DNA from: Achromobacter animicus
Lineage (GTDB): Bacteria > Pseudomonadota > Gammaproteobacteria > Burkholderiales > Burkholderiaceae_B
Direction: 5' to 3'
Length of the DNA: 64,000 nt
Assembly: GCF_902859585.1 (NCBI RefSeq)
Contig: NZ_CADIJM010000002.1
Location: forward strand, 806,001 to 870,000
Each line of letters starts with the position of its first letter. The stretch's first letter is position 1. A model generated the notes under the pieces. That model searched no databases. It was not told the DNA's origin and saw nothing but the letters and a program-made list of their open reading frames with translations. The position numbers were made by a program, and so were the translations under genes. Shown here one piece after another: positions 26,119 through 34,308 of the stretch.

Positions 26119-27315
26119 ATGAAAGCTGTCCAATCAAACATTGTTTCTTACGCCAAGACCGACGCAAACGCGCGTACTGCGGCTGAAAGCGGCGATCGCA
26201 TCGAATGGGTAAAGGTGTCGCTGGTGTTCTTGCCGCTTGCCACGCCAGTGAGCGATGCCAAGGTGTTGACCGGCAGGCAGAAGCCGTTGACCGAGATCGC
26301 CTTCATCTTTGCCGAGATCCGGACCCGCGACGGACATGAAGGCATCGGCTTTGGGTACTCCAAGCGCGCTGGCGGTCCGGGCATGTACGCACACGCCAAG
26401 GAAATCGCTCCGAATCTGCTGGGCGAAGACCCCAGCGACATCTCCAAGCTATTCACCAAGCTGCTTTGGGCCGGCGCTTCGATGGGCCGCAGCGGTCTGA
26501 CGACACAGGCGATCGCGCCCTTCGACATTGCCCTGTGGGACCTGAAAGCCAAGCGCGCAGGGCTGCCGCTTGCGAAGCTGCTGGGCGCGCACCGCGACTC
26601 CGTGCAGTGCTACAACACGTCGGGCGGATATCTGCACACGCCGCTGGATCAGGTGCTGAAGAACGTCCAGATATCCCGTGAGAGCGGCATCGGCGGCATC
26701 AAGCTCAAGGTCGGTCAGCCCGACCTGGCGATCGATGTCCAGCGCGTGGGCGAGGTGCGCAAGCTGTTGGGCGGCGACTTCCCCCTGATGGTGGACGCCA
26801 ATCAGCAGTGGGATCGGCAGAAGGCAACGCGCGCCTGCCGTGCCTTTGAAGATTTCGATCTCACCTGGATCGAAGAGCCTTTGGACGCCTACGATTTTGA
26901 AGGCCATGCGCAATTGGCTGAGCGCTTTGATACCGCCATTGCGACGGGAGAAATGCTGACCAGCGCGGGCGAGCATGCGCAGTTGATCATGGCTGAAGGC
27001 AGTGACTTCATTCAACCGGACGCGCCGCGTGTGGGCGGAATTACTCCGTTCCTGGAGATCATGGCGCTGGGCGCATTCAAGGGCCGCAAGCTCGCACCCC
27101 ACTTCGCAATGGAAATTCACCTGCACCTGGCGGCCGCGTATCCGATCGAGCCATGGCTCGAACACTTCGAGTGGCTCGGGCCGATGTTCAACGAGCAGAT
27201 GCACTTGCGGGATGGCCGTATGTATGTGTCGGATCGGCCCGGGCTGGGTTTCTCGCTGAGCGAGCAGGCCATTGCGTGGCGCGCTGACTCTGAAGAGTTC
27301 GGCAAGCGTCCCTGA
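26119..27315 (+). CDS. L-talarate/galactarate dehydratase-like enolase-superfamily enzyme
   Basis: A 398-residue acid-sugar dehydratase of the mandelate racemase subgroup. It shows the KLK catalytic motif (GGIKLKVGQ), metal ligands in MVDANQQWD, IEEPLDAYD and TGEMLT, and the catalytic His in APHFAMEIH. The sequence resembles L-talarate/galactarate dehydratase closely, in particular the PLATPVSDAKVLTGRQKP start and YSKRAGGPG loop. It is a paralogue of the gene at 39030-40172 and has about 25 extra N-terminal residues. It follows the Bug gene by 38 bp; a terminator follows at 27331. Confidence 0.88.
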   Translation: MKAVQSNIVSYAKTDANARTAAESGDRIEWVKVSLVFLPLATPVSDAKVLTGRQKPLTEIAFIFAEIRTRDGHEGIGFGYSKRAGGPGMYAHAKEIAPNLLGEDPSDISKLFTKLLWAGASMGRSGLTTQAIAPFDIALWDLKAKRAGLPLAKLLGAHRDSVQCYNTSGGYLHTPLDQVLKNVQISRESGIGGIKLKVGQPDLAIDVQRVGEVRKLLGGDFPLMVDANQQWDRQKATRACRAFEDFDLTWIEEPLDAYDFEGHAQLAERFDTAIATGEMLTSAGEHAQLIMAEGSDFIQPDAPRVGGITPFLEIMALGAFKGRKLAPHFAMEIHLHLAAAYPIEPWLEHFEWLGPMFNEQMHLRDGRMYVSDRPGLGFSLSEQAIAWRADSEEFGKRP

Positions 27316-27330
27316 AGGGGATGAGGGCGA

Positions 27331-27357
27331 GGCGGCGTTGGCCGCCGCCGCTTTTTT
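27331..27357 (+). terminator. Rho-independent terminator
   Basis: GGCGGCG-TTGGC-CGCCGCC-GC followed by six T, 15 bp after the dehydratase stop. It ends the Bug/dehydratase operon. Confidence 0.8.
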
Positions 27358-27390
27358 GTCGGCAGGCTGACAAGAACCGTTCAGAAAGGA

Positions 27391-27418
27391 AACGCGCCAG
27401 CCGAAAGGCCGGCGCGTT
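27391..27418 (-). terminator. Terminator-like hairpin for the minus-strand operon
   Basis: AACGCGCC-A-GCC-GAAA-GGC-C-GGCGCGTT, an 8+3 bp stem closing on a tetraloop. On the minus strand it is followed by TTTCCTTTC, 35 bp after the Dabb gene stop. Confidence 0.6.
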
Positions 27419-27452
27419 ATCCTGCGGAACTTGTCTGAGGGCTGTATTCGGC

Positions 27453-27746
27453 CTACACCGTGTAATCGACCGCGGCCCAGTCGAAGTAAGGTTTCAAGTC
27501 GGCCACCAGCGCAACGTGCAGCGGGTGGAACAGGTAGGCATCGAGCTCGGCCGCATTGTCGACTTCGGACTCCAGAACGTAATCCCAACTGATGGGGCGC
27601 GTCAGCTCGTTGGCGGCGACACGCCAGAATCGGATTGCCGGAATCTGGGCGCCCAGGTCGCGCATGCGCGCGGCTAGTCTGGTTTCAAGGCCGGCGTCGC
27701 GATCAACGCCGGGACGCCTGCGAAAGAGGACGATGTGCCGGATCAT
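27453..27746 (-). CDS. Dabb family (stress-responsive alpha/beta barrel) protein
   Basis: A 97-residue ferredoxin-like dimer-forming protein: MIRHIVLFRRRPGVD at the start, SWDYVLESEVDNAAELDAYL in the middle and a terminal YFDWAAVDYTV. The family includes small enzymes and proteins of aromatic or polyketide metabolism; the role here is unknown. ATG overlaps the stop of the NTF2-like gene (ATGA), so it is translated with it and is the last gene of the three-gene minus operon. Confidence 0.85.
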   Translation of the reverse strand: MIRHIVLFRRRPGVDRDAGLETRLAARMRDLGAQIPAIRFWRVAANELTRPISWDYVLESEVDNAAELDAYLFHPLHVALVADLKPYFDWAAVDYTV

Positions 27747-28210
27747 GCGCCTGCCTTCGTTGCGCTTTCCAGGTGATATCGCCGGCCGGCGTAGTCGAAG
27801 TCAACCAGTTCATTGATGCGCACGGATGGATCGGCGGGCGAGGCGTAGTACGCGCGGATCTCGGCGATCTTTCCCGTCGTTGGATCGAAGTCGTACCATT
27901 CCGCGCCGCGCAGGGCGGTGCCGCTCTTGTTCTTCCAGTGCGTCCATTCGATCATGGCCTCGGGCGAGTCGTGGCTGACGATGATGCGTTCGATGGTCCA
28001 CTGCGAACCCAGCGTCTCGACGCACCACACCCACTTCTTTGCGATGGTATCGGCGGAGCGCCAGGGAACTTCCGGCAGGCCCGCCGGGAAGTAGTGGACG
28101 GCATCGGGCGTGAAGCAATCGACCAGCGCGTCATAGTCGCCGGCATTGCAGGCGTCGAAGTACCGGCGGATCAACGCGGCGTAATCGTCGGGGGTGAAGG
28201 TGGCGTTCAT
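27743..28210 (-). CDS. Nuclear transport factor 2/SnoaL-like protein
   Basis: A 155-residue cone-shaped alpha+beta protein. It begins with the family's helix (YAALIRRYFDACNAGDYDAL) and the strand VDCFTPDAVHYFPAG, followed by IERIIVSHDSPEAMIEWTHW. Such proteins act as isomerases, dehydratases or lactone-modifying enzymes on small polar substrates. A ribosome binding site (CAGGAGCATCC) precedes ATG 28210. It is 24 bp after the RraA-like gene and overlaps the Dabb gene. Confidence 0.87.
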   Translation of the reverse strand: MNATFTPDDYAALIRRYFDACNAGDYDALVDCFTPDAVHYFPAGLPEVPWRSADTIAKKWVWCVETLGSQWTIERIIVSHDSPEAMIEWTHWKNKSGTALRGAEWYDFDPTTGKIAEIRAYYASPADPSVRINELVDFDYAGRRYHLESATKAGA

Positions 28211-28234
28211 GGATGCTCCTGAATACAGTTGGAA

Positions 28235-29044
28235 TCAACGGCTGCCCGCGGGTTTGGCGGCCGGAATCGCGGGGCGGCCGTCGGCGACCCATTGCTTGAA
28301 CTGCGCGCGCGTGGCGTCGCCGGGCGGGTAAAGGCCCCACAGCGGCTCCCCGGCTTGCACGCGCAGCGCAAGATAAGCTTCGATGTCGTCACGCTTTTCA
28401 CATAGGTCGGCCATCTCTTCGGCCATGTGGGCGGGGATGACGGTGATGTTGTCGCCGTCGCCGTGGATCACGTCGCCAGGGTAGACCGCCACGCCGGCAC
28501 AACCGATCGGCACCTGCAGGTCCGCGACGTGGTGATAGCTCAGCCGAGTGGTTGCGGTGACGCCAGTGCTCCAGATCGGAAAATCCATCTGGCTCAATTC
28601 CGTGCCGTCGCGGAATGTACCGTCCGTGATGACGCCTCGCGCGCCACGCATCATCATGCGCGTGATCAGCATGTTGCCCATGGACGCGGCGCGGCCATCC
28701 TTGTTGCTGTCAATGACCAGCACGTGGCCCGGCTCGATCTGCTCGACGCCGACCCATTGCAGGTTGTCCGCGGAGGGCGACGTCGTCAGGTTGCCGTAGA
28801 CGTCCACATCCTCGCGCGCGGGGATGAAGCGCATGGTGTAGGCCCGGCCGGCAAAGGGCTTGATCTTCTTGTTCAGCGGTTTGAGTCCATGCAGGACGGG
28901 CTGGCGCAGACCCTTGATATAGAGCTGGGTCGTCAGCGAGCCGCTGGTCGCGCGGGCCAGACGATCCAGGACAGAGTCGGGGACGTAAGGCGCCGGTTCG
29001 CGCTGCGGAATTTCGGCGAGGGGAGGGGGATTGGAGACGCTCAT
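28235..29044 (-). CDS. RraA family protein (HMG/CHA aldolase-like)
   Basis: A 269-residue member of the RraA/4-hydroxy-4-methyl-2-oxoglutarate aldolase fold. The active-site signature is present: VIDSNKDGRAASMGNMLITR with GARGVITDGTFRDGTEL (the RD pair holding the metal and pyruvate). The extra 30 or so residues at the N-terminus exceed RraA length. In sugar-acid clusters such proteins probably act as aldolases or hydrolases rather than RNase E regulators. It is the first gene of a minus-strand operon, divergent from the IclR fusion gene, with an operator candidate 45 bp upstream. Confidence 0.85.
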   Translation of the reverse strand: MSVSNPPPLAEIPQREPAPYVPDSVLDRLARATSGSLTTQLYIKGLRQPVLHGLKPLNKKIKPFAGRAYTMRFIPAREDVDVYGNLTTSPSADNLQWVGVEQIEPGHVLVIDSNKDGRAASMGNMLITRMMMRGARGVITDGTFRDGTELSQMDFPIWSTGVTATTRLSYHHVADLQVPIGCAGVAVYPGDVIHGDGDNITVIPAHMAEEMADLCEKRDDIEAYLALRVQAGEPLWGLYPPGDATRAQFKQWVADGRPAIPAAKPAGSR

Positions 29045-29088
29045 GATGGCTGGCTGTCAGTGTGAAGTGGGCGGGAAAGCTGCGGTTT

Positions 29089-29105
29089 GTCCCAAATGGT
29101 GAGAC
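29089..29105. promoter_or_regulatory. IclR-type operator candidate, site 4
   Basis: GTCCCA-AATGG-TGAGAC, the most symmetric copy of the dyad (half-sites GTCCCA and, reversed, GTCTCA). It lies 45 bp upstream of the RraA-like start in the divergent region. Confidence 0.6.
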
Positions 29106-29222
29106 GTGCCGGGATGATTATTTACGCCACCGCGGCGCGGCATCCGTTCATGGAATGGTATTGAAGTTGTCTCGAACTTAATATGCTGGGGAGCCGGCGT
29201 GAACCGCCGAACTCGGCGCTTT

Positions 29223-29239
29223 TTTCCACATACTGAGAC
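29223..29239. promoter_or_regulatory. IclR-type operator candidate, site 5
   Basis: TTTCCA-CATAC-TGAGAC ends 8 bp before the ATG of the IclR fusion gene, a position where binding would block its own expression. Confidence 0.6.
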
Positions 29240-29247
29240 TTCATGCG

Positions 29248-30834
29248 ATGACGGCGAATACTGGTGATGGAACTGGATCTCTGGAGAAGGCCATCGATAT
29301 GCTGGAGGCAGTGGGAGCGGCGACGGACGGGCTCAGCCAGACCGAGCTGGCCACGCAGCTTTCGTTGCCCCGGACAACCACCTACCGCCTGCTCGCAACG
29401 TTGGTGGCGCGCGGCATGCTGCGCCGCGATCCGCTACGCAAGGTCTACCGTCTTGGTTTTCGTTGTTTCGAAATGGCAAGGCAGGCTTACACGATGCCGG
29501 ATCTGGCGGCGGCAGCGGCCTTGGAGATGCGGGGTCTGCGCGACTTGACCGGAGAGACCTGCTATCTCGCCACTTTGGACGGGCTCGAGGTCATTTCGCT
29601 TGAACGGTGCGATGGCGCGCACAGTGTGAGATCCGCGGCGGTTCTGGGACAGCGAAAGCCGGTTCATTGCACAAGCCAGGGAAAGGCCATCCTGTCCGTG
29701 ATGCAAGCCGCATCGCGCGAGGAAATCGTCCGCGATATGACGCTGAAATCTTTCACGCCGCATACCATCACTGATCGCAGACGCCTCAATGCGGAACTAA
29801 AGATCACCGCCGCCCGGGGCTATGCCATCGATGACGAGGAAATCGTGGAGGGCGTGCGCTGCGTGGGGGCGCCTATCGTGGACGCAGCGGGCGTCGTGCG
29901 CGGAGCAATCAGCGTGGCGGGGCCGGCCTATCGGCTGACGCGCGCCAGGGTTGAATTGCTGGGGCCCGAAGTGGCGCAGGCGGCGCGACGGGTAGGGGCA
30001 CAGCTCGAGACGGTAAAGCCGCCCGCGGACGAGACCGCGGCTGTTGCGATTCCCGGCCCCTGGGCCTTTCAAGGCGCACATCCGCAATGGAGCGAGGACC
30101 GCACGGTGCTGTATTGGGCCGATGTGCTCGCGCCGTCGGTGCGGCGGCTTGATATGACCAGCAAACCGCCGCGCGACGAACTGATCTACCGCTTGGAAAG
30201 CCCGATAAAGGGGTTGTTGATTGAACCGGAGGGGATGCTCGTTGCCGGCGGGACCAGCGCGGTGCAGATCACCTCGGACGGCTCCATTACGCCGCGCGCG
30301 GCATGGCCGCGTGGGACGTTGCTGGCATTGTGTCCCGGGATCCGCGCCGGCGAGGCCTGGGCTGCCTTGGAGCAAGAGGATGGCATCGGCTGCGTAGTCG
30401 GCGTGATCACGCTGGCCAACGGGAAGTTTGAGCCAAAGTGGACGATCGCCGAGCCCGTGCAGGCGTTGCGATGGGGCGCCAAGGATAGCGAACTCTACGC
30501 CGTCTCACCGGAATCTGGCGCGGTCCTTATCCTGCAACCGGGTCATGAGGGCGTGAGGCGCCTGGCCAGCATGCCAAAAGGGTCGGGCCTGCTCAGCGGA
30601 CTTGCGCTGGACGACGATGGCGGTATCTGGACGGCGCTTTGCGACGGCTGGAGCGTGGTTCGTTTCACGCGGGATGGGGTGCTGGACCGAGTGGTCGGTT
30701 TGCCGGTGCCATGTCCGACGGACCTGGCGACGGACGGCGCGCGCATGATCGTGACAACGTCGAGGCATCAGGTCGCGCTCGATACTCTGGCAAAGGCGCC
30801 CATGTCGGGATGCCTGTTTGAATTTTCAATTTAG
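29248..30834 (+). CDS. IclR transcriptional regulator fused to an SMP-30/gluconolactonase-like propeller
   Basis: A 528-residue two-part protein. Residues 1-255 are a full IclR regulator: winged helix-turn-helix (LSQTELATQLSLPRTTTYRL) and effector domain (PVHCTSQGKAILSVM, EIVEGVRCVGAPIVD, GAISVAGPAYRL). Residues 270-528 look like an SMP-30/gluconolactonase beta-propeller (TVLYWADV, GLALDDDGGIWTAL, VVGLPVPCPTDLATDG). The three metal ligands of active SMP-30 enzymes seem lost: the EGPxW glutamate position reads GAHPQW, the NGLxW asparagine position reads QALRW, and the PDG aspartate position reads LSG. The propeller is therefore probably a ligand sensor. Size excludes a missed stop: there is one continuous frame. 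Confidence 0.85.
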   Translation: MTANTGDGTGSLEKAIDMLEAVGAATDGLSQTELATQLSLPRTTTYRLLATLVARGMLRRDPLRKVYRLGFRCFEMARQAYTMPDLAAAAALEMRGLRDLTGETCYLATLDGLEVISLERCDGAHSVRSAAVLGQRKPVHCTSQGKAILSVMQAASREEIVRDMTLKSFTPHTITDRRRLNAELKITAARGYAIDDEEIVEGVRCVGAPIVDAAGVVRGAISVAGPAYRLTRARVELLGPEVAQAARRVGAQLETVKPPADETAAVAIPGPWAFQGAHPQWSEDRTVLYWADVLAPSVRRLDMTSKPPRDELIYRLESPIKGLLIEPEGMLVAGGTSAVQITSDGSITPRAAWPRGTLLALCPGIRAGEAWAALEQEDGIGCVVGVITLANGKFEPKWTIAEPVQALRWGAKDSELYAVSPESGAVLILQPGHEGVRRLASMPKGSGLLSGLALDDDGGIWTALCDGWSVVRFTRDGVLDRVVGLPVPCPTDLATDGARMIVTTSRHQVALDTLAKAPMSGCLFEFSI

Positions 30835-30845
30835 ACGGCCCGAAG

Positions 30846-30872
30846 GCGCTCCCGTTTGAAGGGGAGCGCTTT
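30846..30872. terminator. Weak terminator-like hairpin
   Basis: GCGCTCCC-N8-GGGAGCGC followed by TTTG, between the convergent IclR fusion and SDR genes. It may serve the plus-strand gene; the T-run is short. Confidence 0.45.
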
Positions 30873-30909
30873 GCGTCGTATCAGGCTGCGGCGAGTGCGC
30901 GGGCCCTGC

Positions 30910-31644
30910 TCAAGGCAAACTGAGCTGCGCCGTCCGCCCGCCATCCACCGTCCACACCTGTCCGGTCACGAACGCCGCTTCGTCAGAAGCCAGCCACGCC
31001 ACCAGGCCAGCGACCTCATCCGGCGTGCCGGTCCGCCTGACCGGATGGATGCGCTGCACCGATTCCCGGAAGCGCGCGGGGTCTGGCAGCGTGTTGATGA
31101 AGTCATCGTTGAGCGCCGTGTCGATCCATCCCGGCGCCACCGCGTTGCAGCGGATGCCGTCCTGGCCGTGGTCGATGGCGACCGCGCGGGTCAGGCCGTG
31201 CAGGCCGGCCTTGGTCGTGGCGTAGGCGGCATGCATGGGGTTGGCGCCCAGGCCCTCGATGGAACTGATGTTGACGATATTGCCGCGCGTCGTCTTCAAG
31301 TACGGCAGCGCCGCCTTGATCAGCACGAAGGGCGTGGTCAGGTTGACGTTCAGGGTCCGCTTCCAGTCGGCCAGCGAGGTGTCTTCGACCAGCGCTTCCT
31401 GCATGACGCCGGCGTTGTTCACCAGCACGTCCAGCTTGCCGGTCCGGCGGATGACTTCCTCGATCACGGCGGCGGCGCGCACGGGATCGGACAGATCGGC
31501 TGCGATGGCTTCGAACTCGTCGTCGGCCGAGCGTTGGGCGGTCAACACCCGGGCGCCTTCATCGCGAAAGCGTCTTGCGATGGCCTGTCCGATGCCGCTT
31601 CTGCCGCCGGTCACCAGGACGACCTTGTCTTCAAATCTATTCAC
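30910..31644 (-). CDS. SDR family oxidoreductase
   Basis: A 244-residue short-chain dehydrogenase with [12 protein letters not shown], the Ser in [10 protein letters not shown], and YATTK. The C-terminus GQVWTVDGG is typical of the classical group. It starts with GTG at 31644 (reads [14 protein letters not shown]), 13 bp after the stop of the diguanylate cyclase gene, so the two are probably co-transcribed. The frame stays open further upstream into the cyclase gene, but the family start is at the GTG. Substrate is unknown; the sugar-acid region is next door. Confidence 0.9.
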   Translation of the reverse strand: MNRFEDKVVLVTGGRSGIGQAIARRFRDEGARVLTAQRSADDEFEAIAADLSDPVRAAAVIEEVIRRTGKLDVLVNNAGVMQEALVEDTSLADWKRTLNVNLTTPFVLIKAALPYLKTTRGNIVNISSIEGLGANPMHAAYATTKAGLHGLTRAVAIDHGQDGIRCNAVAPGWIDTALNDDFINTLPDPARFRESVQRIHPVRRTGTPDEVAGLVAWLASDEAAFVTGQVWTVDGGRTAQLSLP

Positions 31645-31657
31645 TGCGTTGCGTGGT

Positions 31658-32647
31658 TCAGGAGTCTTCAACGCCTGGCAGGATAGCAGGCGTCTGCTCG
31701 GCCGATTCCCACTGCACGTGTTCGATGCGGTTGCGGCCGTTGGCCTTGGCCAGATACAACTGCTGGTCGACGGCCTTGATGAAGTCCGCGCGCGTGGCCT
31801 GGTCTTGCGGCACCACCGTGCCCGCGCCGACGCTGACCGTGATACGTCTGCCGTGCGGCGACAGCGCATGCACGATGGCTTTTTTCTGCAATTGGCGCTG
31901 GCAGCGTTCAGCGACCTTCCGCGCGACCTCGGCATCGGCCTCGGGCAGCAGCACGACGAATTCTTCACCGCCGTAGCGCGCAACGAAATCGCGCGGACCG
32001 TCCAGCGCCAGGCTCAGCGTTTCGGCGATTTCGATCAGGCACTTGTCGCCCTGGGTGTGGCCATACAGGTCGTTGTATTGCTTGAAGAAGTCGACGTCGA
32101 AAAGCAGTACCGACAAGGGCTGGCCCTCGCTGCGGGCGCGCTCCCATTCCAGCTCGAAACTGCTGTCAAAGCGCCGCCGGTTGGCGATGTTGGTCAGGCC
32201 GTCCTTGAAGGACAGCACCTCAAGTTCCTTCTGCAGGCTGAGCAGTTTCTCTTCGGTCTTCTTGCGCTCGGTGATATCGAACATGAAGCCGATCAGCGCC
32301 TCGGGCTCGCCGCTTTCCGTGCGCACGACGTGAACCACATCGCGGATCCACACGTAGCCGTTGTCCTTGGTCAGCGCGCGGTAGTCGGCCTCGTGGTCGA
32401 CGCCGGCCTGGGATTGCGAGACGCAGAAGTTCACCACGTACTCGCGATCCTCGGGATGCATGCGCATGGCCCAGTCCTCGACGGTGACCCAGCTGTCGGT
32501 GCGCCAGCCCAGCAGCGCCTCGATCTGGGGGCCGATGTAGGCGAATTTCATCGTGGCCCAGTCGATCTTCCAGGGAATCGCCTTGGTCGATTCCAGCAAC
32601 GTCCTGTAGACCGCGCTGTCGTTGAGAAGCGTACTGTCGTCAGCCAT
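31658..32647 (-). CDS. Diguanylate cyclase with PAS sensor domain
   Basis: A 329-residue soluble protein. A PAS fold (residues about 20-130: [31 protein letters not shown]) is joined by a short coiled stretch to a GGDEF domain with RYGGEEF, the active form of the signature. The residues five before it read GPRD instead of RxxD, so the inhibitory product-binding I-site appears absent. It should make c-di-GMP from GTP in response to a small ligand or redox cue. ATG 32647 is preceded by GGAAGGA. Confidence 0.93.
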   Translation of the reverse strand: MADDSTLLNDSAVYRTLLESTKAIPWKIDWATMKFAYIGPQIEALLGWRTDSWVTVEDWAMRMHPEDREYVVNFCVSQSQAGVDHEADYRALTKDNGYVWIRDVVHVVRTESGEPEALIGFMFDITERKKTEEKLLSLQKELEVLSFKDGLTNIANRRRFDSSFELEWERARSEGQPLSVLLFDVDFFKQYNDLYGHTQGDKCLIEIAETLSLALDGPRDFVARYGGEEFVVLLPEADAEVARKVAERCQRQLQKKAIVHALSPHGRRITVSVGAGTVVPQDQATRADFIKAVDQQLYLAKANGRNRIEHVQWESAEQTPAILPGVEDS

Positions 32648-32723
32648 GCTCGATCCTTCCGGGATTCCGAGGAACGAGCACTGTAGCCCGAACCGGGGAC
32701 TGATGGAAATCTGCTGACGGCCG

Positions 32724-34301
32724 CTATTTGCGGTTCCAGTGCCCCAGCCCGCTGTCGTCGTAGTACTTGATGTCAAAGCCTTGTGCCTGCCCGTTTGCCA
32801 TCTTGAAGACGATGGACGCCCGCGAGGCCAGCATCTCGGCTTCGCCGGCCGGCGCAAAGGCGAACGTGTCGCCGTCCCAGTGGCGCACGGGAAAGCGCAT
32901 GTCCTTTGGTCCCAGCACCAGGGTCAGCGCGCCGTACGCTTCTTCGATCCGCGCGGGGCCGTAGTACGGGTTGTCGAACGTGCCGGTGTACTGCGACAAC
33001 GCTTTGGGCGCCGCGGGCTTGGCGGGATCGGGCTTGCCGGTCAGGTCCGCCTGCGGTTCGAACAGCTTCTTCATGGCGCCGTTGTATGCCGCATACCAGT
33101 CGCGTGTGGACTTGCCGTACAGCGCCGTGTCGGTGAACGTGGCCACCACGGCTTCCGCCGCGCCGACCGGCGCGCCATTGGTCAGCACGACGATGCCGAT
33201 GCCGGCGGAGGGCACGATGCGGAAGGTGGTGCCCGTGCCCACCAGGAAGGCGCCGGAATGCCCCATGGCAGGGCGTCCGCCGGTTTCCGTGTTGACGTTG
33301 AAACCAAAGCCATAGAAGCCGGACCGCGTATTCAGGTCGGGCGCGGGGGCGCTGAAGGCCTGCGGCGACAGGGCGGGCAGCAGCGCGCCGGGGGCGGCCA
33401 GTGGCTTGCCCTGGTGTCGGCCATCCGCCAGCAGCAGTTTCAGCCACTGCGCCAGATCCACCACCGTGGAGGACACGCCGCCCGCGGGCGCCTGCGCATC
33501 GGCGTTGCGCTTGCCGACCTGCACGAAGCGGCCCTTCTGGTAGGCGTGCAGCAAGGCGCGGTTGCCGTGCGACTCGAAGTCGGCGTAGCGGTAACTGGTC
33601 GATGCCATGCCCAGCGGCTTGAAAAGCTGTTCGTCGGCCAGTTGCTCCCACGGGCGCCCCGCGACCTTGGCGATGGCCTCTGCGCCGATCGTCGTGCTGA
33701 AGTTGGCGTAGTGATACGACGTGCGGAAGGGGGTGAGCGGCAACAGGCGCAGGCGGGCGATGACCTCGTTGCGGGAAAAGCCCAGGTCTTCCAGATCGTC
33801 GCCGGCCGTGGGCGGCAGCCCGGTGCGGTGCGCAAAGAAATCGCCGACGGTCGCGTGCTCGGACACATAGGCGTTGCTGAGCGCAAAGCCCGGAAGATGA
33901 CGCGACACGGGGTCGTCCCACGTGGCCTTGCGCTGCGTGATCTCGATGGCGGTCACTGTCGCCGACAGCGACTTGGAGATGGACGCGATCTGGAACACGG
34001 TATTGGCATCCACCGGCGCGTCCTTGCCGACCTCGCGTGTGCCGAAGCCTTGCGTCAGCACGGTCTTGCCGTCGATGACGACCGCGACGGCCAGGCCCGG
34101 CACCTGGCTGCGTTGCATGATGTCCTTGATGATGCCGGGCAGGTCCTGCACGGCGCGTTCGCGGCTGCCGGCCGGAATCGTGACGGCGTCCGCCGGCGGG
34201 TAGTCGGCGGGGGTGATCGGCACGGGTTGCGACCAGGCTGACGTGACGCCGCCCAGGGCAAGAACGATCGTTGCGGTGATGCGCGTGGTTGTGCTGTGCA
34301 T
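32724..34301 (-). CDS. Serine hydrolase, class C beta-lactamase/penicillin-binding family
   Basis: A 525-residue exported protein. The signal peptide ends ALGGVTSAWSQP. The first 375 residues form the beta-lactamase/DD-peptidase fold with SISK (nucleophile Ser and Lys), YAN and HSG motifs. A C-terminal lipocalin-like domain of about 110 residues (QYTGTFDNPYYGPARIEEAY) follows, as in D-aminopeptidase or Pab87-type enzymes. It likely hydrolyses peptides with D-residues or esters in the periplasm. It is the last of three minus-strand genes, 7 bp after the outer-membrane protein. Confidence 0.88.
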   Translation of the reverse strand: MHSTTTRITATIVLALGGVTSAWSQPVPITPADYPPADAVTIPAGSRERAVQDLPGIIKDIMQRSQVPGLAVAVVIDGKTVLTQGFGTREVGKDAPVDANTVFQIASISKSLSATVTAIEITQRKATWDDPVSRHLPGFALSNAYVSEHATVGDFFAHRTGLPPTAGDDLEDLGFSRNEVIARLRLLPLTPFRTSYHYANFSTTIGAEAIAKVAGRPWEQLADEQLFKPLGMASTSYRYADFESHGNRALLHAYQKGRFVQVGKRNADAQAPAGGVSSTVVDLAQWLKLLLADGRHQGKPLAAPGALLPALSPQAFSAPAPDLNTRSGFYGFGFNVNTETGGRPAMGHSGAFLVGTGTTFRIVPSAGIGIVVLTNGAPVGAAEAVVATFTDTALYGKSTRDWYAAYNGAMKKLFEPQADLTGKPDPAKPAAPKALSQYTGTFDNPYYGPARIEEAYGALTLVLGPKDMRFPVRHWDGDTFAFAPAGEAEMLASRASIVFKMANGQAQGFDIKYYDDSGLGHWNRK

Positions 34302-34308
34302 GTTGGCC

